NCBI RefSeq assembly: GCF_036227325.1 | Contig: NZ_CP109467.1 | Span: forward strand, 6,696,001-6,760,000 | Direction of reading: 5' to 3' | Origin: Streptomyces sp. NBC_01465 | Lineage (GTDB): Bacteria; Actinomycetota; Actinomycetes; Streptomycetales; Streptomycetaceae | DNA: 64,000 nt | Part shown: one piece after another, positions 26,500 through 34,379 of the stretch | How the letters are laid out: the number at the start of each line of letters is the position of its first letter | Position numbering within the stretch: position 1 is the first letter of the stretch | Position numbers and translations under genes: made by a program | Notes under the pieces: generated by a model | Seen by the model: only the letters and a program-made list of their open reading frames with translations | Told to the model about the DNA's origin: nothing | The model's database searches: none

Positions 26500-26542
26500 A
26501 CAAAAAAGGCCTGAGCAACGCCAATGGCGCTGCTCAGGCCTT
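26500..26542 (-). terminator. Intrinsic terminator in the PTS leader
   Basis: On the minus strand, two 12-base arms (aaggcctgagca and its complement; plus-strand 26506-26517 and 26531-26542) form a stem followed by a run of six T residues. An inner GCGCC/GGCG pair tightens the loop. It lies about 50 bases before the PTS start codon inside the mRNA leader, so it is an attenuator and not a gene-end terminator. Confidence 0.9.
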
Positions 26543-26583
26543 GCCTCCCCTCGGGCGGAACCGCTCGGGGGAGTAACAACCCT
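26534..26583 (-). promoter_or_regulatory. Ribonucleic antiterminator (RAT) overlapping the leader terminator
   Basis: The minus strand reads GGGTTGTTACT, then a long CTCCCC...GGGGAG stem, then AGGCAAGGCCTGA. The flanks match the LicT/BglG/SacY RAT pattern (GG-x-TTGTTACT ... AGGCA-x-x-x-CCT-A). The 3' flank shares nine bases with the 5' arm of the terminator, so the two hairpins exclude each other. The stem is longer than in classic 30-base RATs, as expected in GC-rich RNA. Binding of the CAT-PRD protein encoded at 23483-24334 should allow PTS transcription. Confidence 0.85.
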
Positions 26584-26606
26584 GTGATCGAGATCGATCG
26601 GCCGTC

Positions 26607-26636
26607 ACTGTAGACCGACCGCGGCGGCGAGGGCAA
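26607..26636 (-). promoter_or_regulatory. Probable promoter of the PTS gene
   Basis: On the minus strand a TTGCCC -35 box (26631-26636) and TACAGT -10 box (26607-26612) are spaced by 18 bases, placing the start of transcription near 26600 and the full RAT/terminator in the leader. Confidence 0.55.
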
Positions 26637-26645
26637 ACGCCCCCT

Positions 26646-26687
26646 GATGTTCGAGTGCGAATGAGTGTGGTCGGGTGCGGATGATCC
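26646..26687. repeat. 10-bp phased repeat upstream of the GH59 gene
   Basis: tgttcgagtg, cgaatgagtg, tggtcgggtg and cggatgatcc follow one another from 26648 in 10-base register. The 11-mer gatgttcgagt (26646-26656) is also found at 30918-30928 in the operator-like array beside the DeoR/LacI hybrid regulator, so this may be a second target of that regulator. Confidence 0.45.
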
Positions 26688-26716
26688 GTAGAGCGCCGGA
26701 GCGGCATGGATGTGTC

Positions 26717-29653
26717 ATGTTCCGGATGAGGACACAGAGAAGACTGAGATGGGTGTCGGTCGCCGCCGCGGCCGCCGTCGCACTGGGGGCGGGGCTGGTC
26801 GCCGCGCCGCCCGGACACGCCGCCGACGATCCGGTGGACGTCGTGGTCGACGGGAACGACGTACGGGCCGACAACGTGAACGGCCTGACGTACAAGGGCC
26901 TCGGCGTGCTCAGCTGCAACAGCACGAGCAATCTGCTGATGGACTACAAGGCCGAACACCCGGAGCGGTACTGGCAGTTGATCCGGGTGCTGTTCGGGGG
27001 TGCCAACCCGCTCGTCAACCACGTCAAGGTCGAGATGGGCTCGGACACCAACACCTCGACCGGCGCCGACCCGGCGACCATGCGTACGGCGGACGAACTC
27101 GCCGACGCCGCCCGCTCCCCGGGCTTCCAGCTGGCCGCCGACGCCAGGACGGTCAATCCGGGGCTCAAGGTGTCGGTCCTGCGCTGGGAAATGCCGCGAT
27201 GGGTCCAGCAGGAATGGGACAAGGGGACCGGCAACGACGAGATGTACCGGTGGTACAAGGAGACGCTTCTCGACGTGTACCAGAAGTACGGGTACATGGT
27301 CGACTACGTGAACCCGGACAAGAACGAGACCCGCACGCCGGACGTGTCGTTCGTCAAGTGGTACAAGAACGCCGTCGTGAACGACACGGATTTCTCCGAC
27401 GCGCGCTACGGCATTCCGGTGGCCGAGCGGGGCGCGGTGGCGAAGGCGTACCACCGCATCAAGATCGTCGCCTCCGACGAGAACAACACCCTGAACATGG
27501 GGCCGGCGATGCTCAGCGACGCCGATCTGTTCGGGATCGTCGACGCGACCGGGTACCACTACACGACCGAGGACCGGCACGACGGCACCGCCGACAGCGC
27601 CACGAACCTTCCGTATACGAAGCTGGCCACCGGCGACAACACCTTCGGCCAGGACAAAGAGGTCTGGTACAGCGAGGGCACCGCCTCGTTCGGATACACC
27701 GACTACCGGGTCAACAACAATGAAGGCCCGAACGGAGCGAGCACCGGAATCGGCGGTGTGCAGAGCGCGCTCGACGTCGCCAACCGGCTGGTCAAGAGTT
27801 ACGCGAACTCCAAGCGCACCCACTACATATTCCAGCCGGCGATCGGCGCCTTCTACGAGGGTGCCCAGTACAGCCACAAGGAACTGGTCAGCGCCCGCGA
27901 CCCGTGGTCGGGATATCTGCACTACGACGCGGCGCTGTACGTCATGCAGCAGTTCACCCAGTTCGCGAAGACCGGCTGGGAGAACGACACCAACACGGCC
28001 GGGATCTGGCGGACCGTCCCCGAGGCCAGTTACAGCGGGGTGAGCGGGACCGAGAACCTCGACGGGTCCAACGGCGCACCGAGCTACATGACGCTCGCCG
28101 ACCCCGCGAAGAAGGACTTCTCGACCGTCGTCGTCAACGACAGCGACCAGCCGAAGACCTATCGCATCAAGGCCGAGAACCTGCGGCTCGGCAGCGATCC
28201 CACGATGGAGGTGTGGGAGACCCGGGCGGCCGACGCCGGGCAGCGCTACGACGCCGACTTCAAGCACCTGGTCGACGAGATGCGCCCCGACGGCGACGGC
28301 TTCTACACGTACACCGTGAAGCCGCGGTCCATCACGACCCTGACGACGCTGGACAAGAGCGCCGACCCGGCCACGCGGCAGCGCCTTCCGCAGTCCGGCG
28401 AGCGCGCCGTCCTCGACACCGACGCGCACGGCAAGCGGTCCGACACCCGCGACGGCTTCCTCTACGCCGACGACTTCGCGTACGACGAGGAGGGCAGGGT
28501 CAGGGTCGGCCGTACGTCCCAGCCGTATCTCTCTTCGCGCGGCAACCAGCCCCGCTACATGGTCGACCAGACCGGCGCGTGGGAGGTGGGCGGCGACGGG
28601 GTGCTCTACCAGTACATGGACCAGTCCATGAAGGACACCGGCGCATGGAACAAGAACACCCCCAACACGACGGTCGGCGACTTCCGTTGGGAGAACTACA
28701 AGGCATCCGTCGACGTCTCCTTCCCGGACAAGGACGGCGGGCTCGCCGCCCTCGGCGTGCGCCAGCAGAAGGGCATGGCGATCAGCGACGCCGCCTACAG
28801 CCTGCGGATCGGTCCCGACGGCGCCTGGACGTTCTACGAGTACGGCACGGCGCTCCAGCAGGGCACGGTCGCGGCGGCCGGCGGCTACCGCCTCGCCGTC
28901 GAGGCGAAGGGGGCGCAGGTCACCGCCTTCGTCGACGGCAAGGCGGTGGCGGCGTACGAGGACCCGACCCCGGAGACCGAGGGGCGCGTCAAGCTCGGCA
29001 GCGGTTTCCAGAAGACCGGCTTCGACAACTTGAAGGTCGAGAAGGTCGACGGCTACACGCCGTACGCGGCCGCGCAGGTGGACAACATGGACAGCGCGGT
29101 GTCGTACGAGGGCACATGGAGCCGGAAGGCGTCTCTCGGCGACGCGATGGACTGGTACCGGTCGACGTCGACGAGCACGACGGCCGGGGCCTCCTTCACC
29201 GTCCCGTTCCGCGGTACGGGTGTGGATGTCATCGGCGGCAACGACGGCAGCGCCGTCCTCGACGTCTATGTCGACGGCGAGTTGGCCGTCCGGGGCGCGA
29301 AGACCGCCGCCACCGACAAGCGTCTGGCGACGTATGCGCTGCGCGGTCTGCCGGACGGCAGGCACGAGGTGCGGTTCGTTCTGACGGCCGGGAAGCTCGT
29401 CGTGGACGCCCTCAACACCGTCTCCGGCGGTGATGTGCACGGCGCTGTCGACACGGCACCGGTCCGGAGCGCCCTGGCGGACGTCGGGACGCCGGAGCGG
29501 GGCGATTACACCGACGCTTCGTGGCCGGTGTTCGCCCGTGCCCTTGCTGCGGCAAAGGCCGGCGCGGACGGGCGGAAGGGGCTCGACGCGGTCGGCGTCG
29601 AGCAGCTCGCGGGCCGGCTGCGGGCGGCGTACGACCAGCTGGTGCGTACGTAG
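26717..29653 (+). CDS. Secreted GH59 glycoside hydrolase (galactocerebrosidase/beta-galactosidase type)
   Basis: 978 residues from 26717 (ATGs at 26675 and 26726 are alternatives) with a Sec signal ending near PGHAADD. The catalytic part matches GH59: VNGLTYKGLGVLSCNSTSNLLMDY, GGANPLVNHVKVEMGSDTNTSTG, the acid/base Glu in IVASDENN and the nucleophile Glu in EVWYSEGTASFGY. A lectin-like domain follows (GDFRWENYKASVDVSF, DGGLAALGVRQQKGM), then a beta-sandwich module with DVIGGNDGSAVLDVYVDGE and a C-terminal FIVAR-like helix bundle (YDQLVRT). GH59 enzymes release galactose from galactolipids or related galactosides. It may share its operator with the ABC locus at 29.7-35.9 kb. Confidence 0.85.
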   Translation: MFRMRTQRRLRWVSVAAAAAVALGAGLVAAPPGHAADDPVDVVVDGNDVRADNVNGLTYKGLGVLSCNSTSNLLMDYKAEHPERYWQLIRVLFGGANPLVNHVKVEMGSDTNTSTGADPATMRTADELADAARSPGFQLAADARTVNPGLKVSVLRWEMPRWVQQEWDKGTGNDEMYRWYKETLLDVYQKYGYMVDYVNPDKNETRTPDVSFVKWYKNAVVNDTDFSDARYGIPVAERGAVAKAYHRIKIVASDENNTLNMGPAMLSDADLFGIVDATGYHYTTEDRHDGTADSATNLPYTKLATGDNTFGQDKEVWYSEGTASFGYTDYRVNNNEGPNGASTGIGGVQSALDVANRLVKSYANSKRTHYIFQPAIGAFYEGAQYSHKELVSARDPWSGYLHYDAALYVMQQFTQFAKTGWENDTNTAGIWRTVPEASYSGVSGTENLDGSNGAPSYMTLADPAKKDFSTVVVNDSDQPKTYRIKAENLRLGSDPTMEVWETRAADAGQRYDADFKHLVDEMRPDGDGFYTYTVKPRSITTLTTLDKSADPATRQRLPQSGERAVLDTDAHGKRSDTRDGFLYADDFAYDEEGRVRVGRTSQPYLSSRGNQPRYMVDQTGAWEVGGDGVLYQYMDQSMKDTGAWNKNTPNTTVGDFRWENYKASVDVSFPDKDGGLAALGVRQQKGMAISDAAYSLRIGPDGAWTFYEYGTALQQGTVAAAGGYRLAVEAKGAQVTAFVDGKAVAAYEDPTPETEGRVKLGSGFQKTGFDNLKVEKVDGYTPYAAAQVDNMDSAVSYEGTWSRKASLGDAMDWYRSTSTSTTAGASFTVPFRGTGVDVIGGNDGSAVLDVYVDGELAVRGAKTAATDKRLATYALRGLPDGRHEVRFVLTAGKLVVDALNTVSGGDVHGAVDTAPVRSALADVGTPERGDYTDASWPVFARALAAAKAGADGRKGLDAVGVEQLAGRLRAAYDQLVRT

Positions 29654-29670
29654 ACGGTTCTGTTGCGAGG

Positions 29671-29709
29671 GTGAGCGGCTTTGGCGCGGGTGTCGCCGGG
29701 GCCGCTCAC
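29671..29709. terminator. Hairpin between convergent GH59 and regulator genes
   Basis: gtgagcggc (29671-29679) and gccgctcac (29701-29709) form a 9-bp perfect stem; the loop contains a second GGCG/CGCC pair. It covers the end of both genes and could serve both strands. No T-run. Confidence 0.6.
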
Positions 29710-30881
29710 ACCGTTTCGCGGCGCCGGGGCGTGCGTGCGGGCAGGGACGGGGGCGCGGCCGGGAGCGACGACGAGCGGATGATCAACTCCGGGAGGATCA
29801 GCGCCCGTTGGGCGGGCCTGCGCCTTCCTTCTAGGAGCCGCGCCAGCATCATCTCGACGGCCGTACGGCCCACGAGCGCCTTCGGCGGCCGCACCGCGGT
29901 GATGGCCGGGTCGGCGAGATGGGCCACCTCGTCGTCGTAGCTGACGAGCGCCATGTCGTCGGGGACGCGGATGCCCTGTTCGGTCAGGTACTGGACCACC
30001 GAGAGGGCGTCGGGGTCGCTGTGCACGATGAGCGCCGTGATGCGGGAGCGGCGGCAGCCCTCCAGGATGTCGCCGATGATCCGGCGGTGACCCGGCACGT
30101 CGAGGGCGACGCTCTCGCGTATCAGGAAGGCGTCGGACAGGCCGAGCCCGGCGCACGCGCGGTGCCAGCCCACGGCCAGGTGCGCCGAGGTGGGGCTGCC
30201 CTTGGACAGGACGAGACCGATGTTGCGGTGGCCGAGCGTGTGCAGATGCCGCACCGCCATCTCCAGGCCGGTCGCATGGTCGCTGCGCACCCATTCGAGC
30301 TGGTGCGGCGTCGGGGTCCACTCGGGCGTCTGGCGCTCCACGAAGATGACCGGGACCGGCAGTTTCCCGATCCAGTCGATCATCTCGTGCATGCCGGGAC
30401 CCTCCAGGTTCGGGGCGAGCAGCAGCCCCTGCACCTGTCCGGATTCGGTCAGCCGCACGATCTGCCTGCGGTCCTCCGCCTGGTCGTAACTGGAGCCCCG
30501 CAGCTGGACGTTGACGCCGTGCGCGGCCGCGGCATTGCGTACGCCACTGACGATGTGAGGCCAGTAGAAGTCCAGCGAAGGGACGACCATCCCGATCGTG
30601 AACGCGGGCGTCGCGAGCCTGCGCCGGCGCACCGGCTCCTGCTCCAGCGGAGACGGCAGCGTGGCCCCGCCGTGCACCCGGGTCAGCAGGCCGCGGTCGG
30701 CCAGGGCCGCGATGTCCCGCCGGATGGTCAGCTCGCTCACCGACAGATCGAGGGCGAGTTCGCGTACGCGAACAGCGCCGTGCAGTCGCAGCCGGTCCAT
30801 CAGCCGCTCGCGGCGTTGCAGCGCGAACAACTGGTCGGCCCCCGCGGGCGGTTCGTGGTTCTCGTGCTGTGCCGACGTCAT
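29706..30881 (-). CDS. DeoR/LacI hybrid transcriptional regulator
   Basis: 391 residues. Residues ~15-75 are a DeoR-type winged helix (LQRRERLMDRLRLHGAVRVRELALDLSVSELTIRRDIAALADRGLLTRVHGGATL); residues ~90-370 are a LacI-type periplasmic-binding fold (IGMVVPSLDFYWPHIVSGVRNAAAAHG, VPVIFVERQ, LGHRNIGLVLS, VSYDDEVAHLADPAITAVRPP). So it pairs a DeoR reader with a sugar-sensing LacI core, as in several Streptomyces ABC sugar loci. It faces the dehydrogenase-ABC operon across a 200-base gap holding a phased repeat, and probably represses it until the sugar arrives. The same architecture occurs at 52491-53600. Confidence 0.9.
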   Translation of the reverse strand: MTSAQHENHEPPAGADQLFALQRRERLMDRLRLHGAVRVRELALDLSVSELTIRRDIAALADRGLLTRVHGGATLPSPLEQEPVRRRRLATPAFTIGMVVPSLDFYWPHIVSGVRNAAAAHGVNVQLRGSSYDQAEDRRQIVRLTESGQVQGLLLAPNLEGPGMHEMIDWIGKLPVPVIFVERQTPEWTPTPHQLEWVRSDHATGLEMAVRHLHTLGHRNIGLVLSKGSPTSAHLAVGWHRACAGLGLSDAFLIRESVALDVPGHRRIIGDILEGCRRSRITALIVHSDPDALSVVQYLTEQGIRVPDDMALVSYDDEVAHLADPAITAVRPPKALVGRTAVEMMLARLLEGRRRPAQRALILPELIIRSSSLPAAPPSLPARTPRRRETV

Positions 30882-30919
30882 GGCGCATCCCCTCCCGTCC
30901 GGTGCTGAGCCGGGCGCGA

Positions 30920-30959
30920 TGTTCGAGTCTGTTCGGATCGTTTCGTCTCTGGTCGAGCT
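30920..30959. promoter_or_regulatory. Four 10-bp phased repeats, probable operator array
   Basis: TGTTCGAGTC, TGTTCGGATC, GTTTCGTCTC and TGGTCGAGCT stand directly end to end, one helical turn each, with consensus TGTTCGNNTC. DeoR-family proteins typically bind such in-phase direct repeats. The array is 38 bases before the regulator gene and 122 bases before the dehydrogenase gene. Confidence 0.6.
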
Positions 30960-31031
30960 CTGGTGGGTTTGTGTGGGCGACCACTATCTCTGACTCAGCG
31001 ACTTCTGGCTGGAACTCGCCGGAAACACAGA

Positions 31032-31058
31032 GGGCACCTGCTGTTTGAGCAGGCGCCC
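31032..31058 (+). promoter_or_regulatory. Leader hairpin before the dehydrogenase-ABC operon
   Basis: GGGC-A-CCTGCT (31032-31042) pairs with AGCAGG-C-GCCC (31048-31058) around a GTTTG loop, with one A/C mismatch. It stands just before the GAGGAG ribosome site of the dehydrogenase gene. It could be an mRNA-stability hairpin; no T-run follows. Confidence 0.4.
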
Positions 31059-31081
31059 CATGACAGAGGAGCTCGTACCGC

Positions 31082-32101
31082 ATGCAGACCAAGGCCCGCG
31101 CTCTGGTCGTGATGAGCAGGTCCAGCTTCGAGGCCCACTTCGACGCCGACCGCCTGCGCCGCCTCGCCGGCCTCGTGACCCTGGACGACCCCTGCTGGAC
31201 CGACGAGCTCGACAGCGCCCGGTCGCGCGAACGCCTGGCCCGCGCCGAGGTGCTCCTCACGTCCTGGGGCGCGCCCGCCCTCACCCCGCAGCGGGTCGCC
31301 GCGGCCCCCCGGCTGCGGGCCGTGCTGCACGGCGCGGGCAGCGTGCGCGATCTCGTCGGCCAGGAGGTGTGGCGGCGCGGGATCCGGGTGACCAGCGCCG
31401 CGGACGCCAACGCCGTACCGGTCGCCGAGTACACCCTCGCGGCGATCATCTTCGCCGGGAAGAAGGCCCCGTTCCTCGCCGCCGACGAGCAGCGCGCGTA
31501 CGGGGGCTGGGGCTCGGTCACCGGGTACGGCGACGTGTCCAACTTCCGGCGGACCGTCGGCATCGTCGGCTTCTCGCGGATCGGGCGGCAGGTCGTCGAG
31601 CTCCTGAAGGTGCTGCGCGGCACCACCGTCCTGGTCGCCGACCCGTACGCGGACCCGGACGAGGTGGCCCGGGCCGGCGCGACCCTCGTACCGCTGGAGG
31701 AGATGCTGCCGCGGGTCCACGTCCTGTCCGTGCACGCCCCCGAGACGGCCGGGACCCACCACCTCATCGGCGCCGGGCAGCTGCGCAGGCTCCCCGACTT
31801 CGCGACCGTCATCAACACCGCCCGCGGCTCGCTCGTGGACCCCGACGCGCTGGCCGCCGAGTGCGCCTCACGACGGCTGTTCGCGATCCTCGACGTCACC
31901 GACCCCGAACCGCTGCCCGCCGACTCGCCGTTGCGCCGCCTCGGCCGCGTGATGATCACCCCGCACATCGCCGGGTCCCTGGGCACCGAGATCGGCCGGC
32001 TCACCGACCACGTCCTCGACGAACTCACCCGCTTTGTCGGCCGGCAGCCCCTGCGGGCCGAGGTCACCGCGGAGAGCTGGGCCCTGGGCCTGAGCGCCTG
32101 A
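31082..32101 (+). CDS. D-isomer specific 2-hydroxyacid dehydrogenase family protein (locus A)
   Basis: 339 residues. The NAD-binding domain has VGIVGFSRIGRQVVELL (~residues 158-174), an unusual Ser in the G-x-x-x-x-G loop, then INTARGSLVD with the substrate-binding Arg, LDVTDPEPLP with the catalytic acid, and TPHIAGS with the catalytic His. The N-terminal catalytic domain includes LHGAGSVRD and ANAVPVAEYTLA. These enzymes reduce 2-keto acids or oxidise 2-hydroxyacids with NAD(P). It is the first gene of a sugar ABC operon and has a paralogue (48124-49152) in the same position of a second sugar ABC locus, so it likely acts on a product of the imported sugar. Confidence 0.88.
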   Translation: MQTKARALVVMSRSSFEAHFDADRLRRLAGLVTLDDPCWTDELDSARSRERLARAEVLLTSWGAPALTPQRVAAAPRLRAVLHGAGSVRDLVGQEVWRRGIRVTSAADANAVPVAEYTLAAIIFAGKKAPFLAADEQRAYGGWGSVTGYGDVSNFRRTVGIVGFSRIGRQVVELLKVLRGTTVLVADPYADPDEVARAGATLVPLEEMLPRVHVLSVHAPETAGTHHLIGAGQLRRLPDFATVINTARGSLVDPDALAAECASRRLFAILDVTDPEPLPADSPLRRLGRVMITPHIAGSLGTEIGRLTDHVLDELTRFVGRQPLRAEVTAESWALGLSA

Positions 32102-32154
32102 CCCTCCCCCGATTTCCCCCGCACCATCCGTGAGCTCAAAGGAGAGCCGCCGCC

Positions 32155-33423
32155 ATGAAGTTGAAGAAGAGCCTCGCCCGCATAGCACCGCTGGTCGTCG
32201 CCACGGCCCTCACCGCCACCGCCTGCGACGCCAGCGGGACGGACAGCAGCTCGTCGTCCGACGGCAAGACCGTCGTGAAGGTCGCGCTGTGGAACTACAA
32301 GACCACACCCGAGTTCAAGGCACTGATCGACGGCTTCGAGGCCAAGAACCCCGACATCGACGTCCAGCCGGTCGACATCCTCGCCGACAGCTACCCGGAC
32401 AAGGTCACCACGATGCTGGCGGGCGGTGACACCACCGACGTCCTCACCATGAAGAACGTCACCGACTACGCCCGCTACGCCACCCGCGGCCAGCTCCTCC
32501 CGCTGACCGACGAGGCGACCAAGCTCGACAAGGCGTCGTACTCCGGCCTCGATGACTACAACCTCAAGGGCAAGTACTACGCGCTGCCGTACCGCTCCGA
32601 CTTCTGGGTCCTCTTCTACAACAAGGACATGACGGGCAAGGCCGACATGTCTAAGCTGACCTGGGACGACTACGCGAAGCTCGCGAAGCAGTTCACCAAG
32701 GGCTCGGGATCCGACAAGGTCTACGGCACCTATCTGCACACCTGGCGCTCCGTCGTCCAGGCGATCTCCTCCGCGCAGACCGGCGGCGACCAGCTCGGCG
32801 GCGACTACGGGTTCTTCAAGGACCAGTACGACATGGCCCTCGGCCTGCAGAAGGCGAAGGCGGTCCTGCCGTTCTCCGCGGCCTCCAGCAACCAGATCAC
32901 CTACGACTCCCAGCTGACCACCGGCAAGGCCGCGATGGTCCCGATGGGCTCCTGGTGGGCGGCCGCGCTGCTCGCCGAGAAGCAGCAGGGCAAGAACGAC
33001 ATCAACTGGGGCATGGCGCCGATGCCGCAGATCAAGAGCGACGGCAAGACCGTCACCTTCGGCTCGCCGACCGCGTTCGCCGTCAACAAGAAGGCCAAGA
33101 ACGCCGACGCCGCCAAGAAGTTCGTCACCTGGGCCTCGGGCCCCGAGGGCGCGGCCGCCGTCGCGAAGATCGGTGTCACGCCCGCGTACACCAGCGACAA
33201 GATCCTCGACACCTTCTTCTCGGTCGACGGCATGCCGACCGACGCGCTGTCCCGTACGGCGATGCAGCCGACCACGGTGAAGCTGGAGATGCCGGTCAGC
33301 GACAAGACCTCCGACATCGACCAGATCCTCAAGGAGGAGCACGAGCTGATCATGAGCGGCGAGAAGTCCGTCGACGCGGGGATCAAGGAGATGGACAAGC
33401 GTGTGAAGGACGAAGTCCAGTGA
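32155..33423 (+). CDS. Sugar ABC transporter substrate-binding lipoprotein (locus A)
   Basis: 422 residues with a lipoprotein signal ending TATAC at about residue 24, so it is anchored outside the membrane. The family 1 extracellular binding fold is clear: VVKVALWNYKTTPEFKALIDGFEAKNPDIDVQPV, DVLTMKNVTDYARYATRGQLLPL, YALPYRSDFWVLFYNKDM, GSPTAFAVNKKAKNADAAKKFVTWASG. It captures the sugar for the two CUT1 permeases that follow. A strong AAAGGAGAG ribosome site is present. The matching ATPase is absent here; Streptomyces CUT1 systems commonly share the MsiK ATPase. Confidence 0.92.
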   Translation: MKLKKSLARIAPLVVATALTATACDASGTDSSSSSDGKTVVKVALWNYKTTPEFKALIDGFEAKNPDIDVQPVDILADSYPDKVTTMLAGGDTTDVLTMKNVTDYARYATRGQLLPLTDEATKLDKASYSGLDDYNLKGKYYALPYRSDFWVLFYNKDMTGKADMSKLTWDDYAKLAKQFTKGSGSDKVYGTYLHTWRSVVQAISSAQTGGDQLGGDYGFFKDQYDMALGLQKAKAVLPFSAASSNQITYDSQLTTGKAAMVPMGSWWAAALLAEKQQGKNDINWGMAPMPQIKSDGKTVTFGSPTAFAVNKKAKNADAAKKFVTWASGPEGAAAVAKIGVTPAYTSDKILDTFFSVDGMPTDALSRTAMQPTTVKLEMPVSDKTSDIDQILKEEHELIMSGEKSVDAGIKEMDKRVKDEVQ

Positions 33424-34379
33424 GTGCCGCCGCCCCGCCCGTCGCACCGCCCGTCACCAAGAACGCGTCCCCCGGCGCTTCCGCGGCCGCCCACCAGGCC
33501 GCCGCGAAGCGCCGGCGGCGCCGGAACCTCCTGGTCGGCTGGTCCTTCATCCTGCCGAACTTCCTCGGCTTCGCCGCCCTCACCCTCGTCCCGGTGATCG
33601 GCGCGCTCGCGATGGCCTTCACCCAGTGGGACTCCTACTCCACCCCGAAGTGGGTGGGCCTGGACAACTTCCAGCGGCTGTGGAACGACTCCAACTTCTG
33701 GGCCGCCCTGCAGAACACCTTCTACTACGCGGCCGGCCACATCCCGCTGACCCTCGGCGTCTCGCTCGGCCTCGCCGTACTGCTCAATCAGAAGCTGCGC
33801 GGCGTGCACGTCCTGCGGACCGCGTTCTTCTTCCCGTACATCACCTCGCTCGTCGCGGTCGCCGTGGTGTGGAACATGCTGCTGAGCCCCGACTCGGGGC
33901 CCGTCAACCAGTTCCTGTCGTTCCTCGGAGTCGATCACCCGCCGGGCTGGACCAGTTCACGGGACTGGGCGATGCCCGCGCTGATCATCGCGAGCGTGTG
34001 GCGCGACATGGGCTACTACATGGTGCTGTTCCTGGCCGGCCTGCAGACCGTCCCGGCCGAGCTGTACGAGGCGGCCCGCATGGACGGAGCAGGTCCCTGG
34101 CAGCGGTTCTGGCACGTCACCCTGCCCGGGCTGCGGCCCACGACCTTCTTCGTCACCGTCATGATCACGGTCTCCAGCTTCAAGGTCTTCGACCTGGTGC
34201 AGGTGATGACCGAGGGCGGTCCCGGCCGCTCCACCCTCGTCCTGTCCCAGCTGATCTTCCGTGAGGGCATCACCCAGGGCCGCTTCGGCTACGCCTCGGC
34301 CGTCTCCCTCGCGCTCTTCCTGATCTGCCTGGTGATCACGGTGATCCAGTTCCAGATGCAGCGAAGGAGCGAGCGATGA
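33420..34379 (+). CDS. Sugar ABC transporter permease, MalF-like (locus A)
   Basis: 319 residues from a GTG at 33420 overlapping the binding-protein stop (GTGA). A basic N-terminus (KRRRRRN) precedes six membrane helices; the EAA loop is ELYEAARMDGAGPWQRFWHVTLPGLRP, which docks the ATPase. Forms the channel with the next gene, whose ATG overlaps its stop by 4 bases. Confidence 0.93.
   Translation: MSAAAPPVAPPVTKNASPGASAAAHQAAAKRRRRRNLLVGWSFILPNFLGFAALTLVPVIGALAMAFTQWDSYSTPKWVGLDNFQRLWNDSNFWAALQNTFYYAAGHIPLTLGVSLGLAVLLNQKLRGVHVLRTAFFFPYITSLVAVAVVWNMLLSPDSGPVNQFLSFLGVDHPPGWTSSRDWAMPALIIASVWRDMGYYMVLFLAGLQTVPAELYEAARMDGAGPWQRFWHVTLPGLRPTTFFVTVMITVSSFKVFDLVQVMTEGGPGRSTLVLSQLIFREGITQGRFGYASAVSLALFLICLVITVIQFQMQRRSER

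Noticed and set aside
23525..26587. 1020-codon plus-strand open frame
   Set aside because: Antisense to the PTS and antiterminator genes; composition is Arg/Gly/Asp-rich with no domain, as expected from GC-rich shadow frames.
26534..29440. 968-codon minus-strand open frame
   Set aside because: Shadow of the GH59 gene; no recognisable domain and it crosses the RAT/terminator leader.
29506..33447. 1313-codon minus-strand open frame
   Set aside because: Runs antisense through the dehydrogenase and binding-protein genes, both of which have clear motifs on the plus strand.
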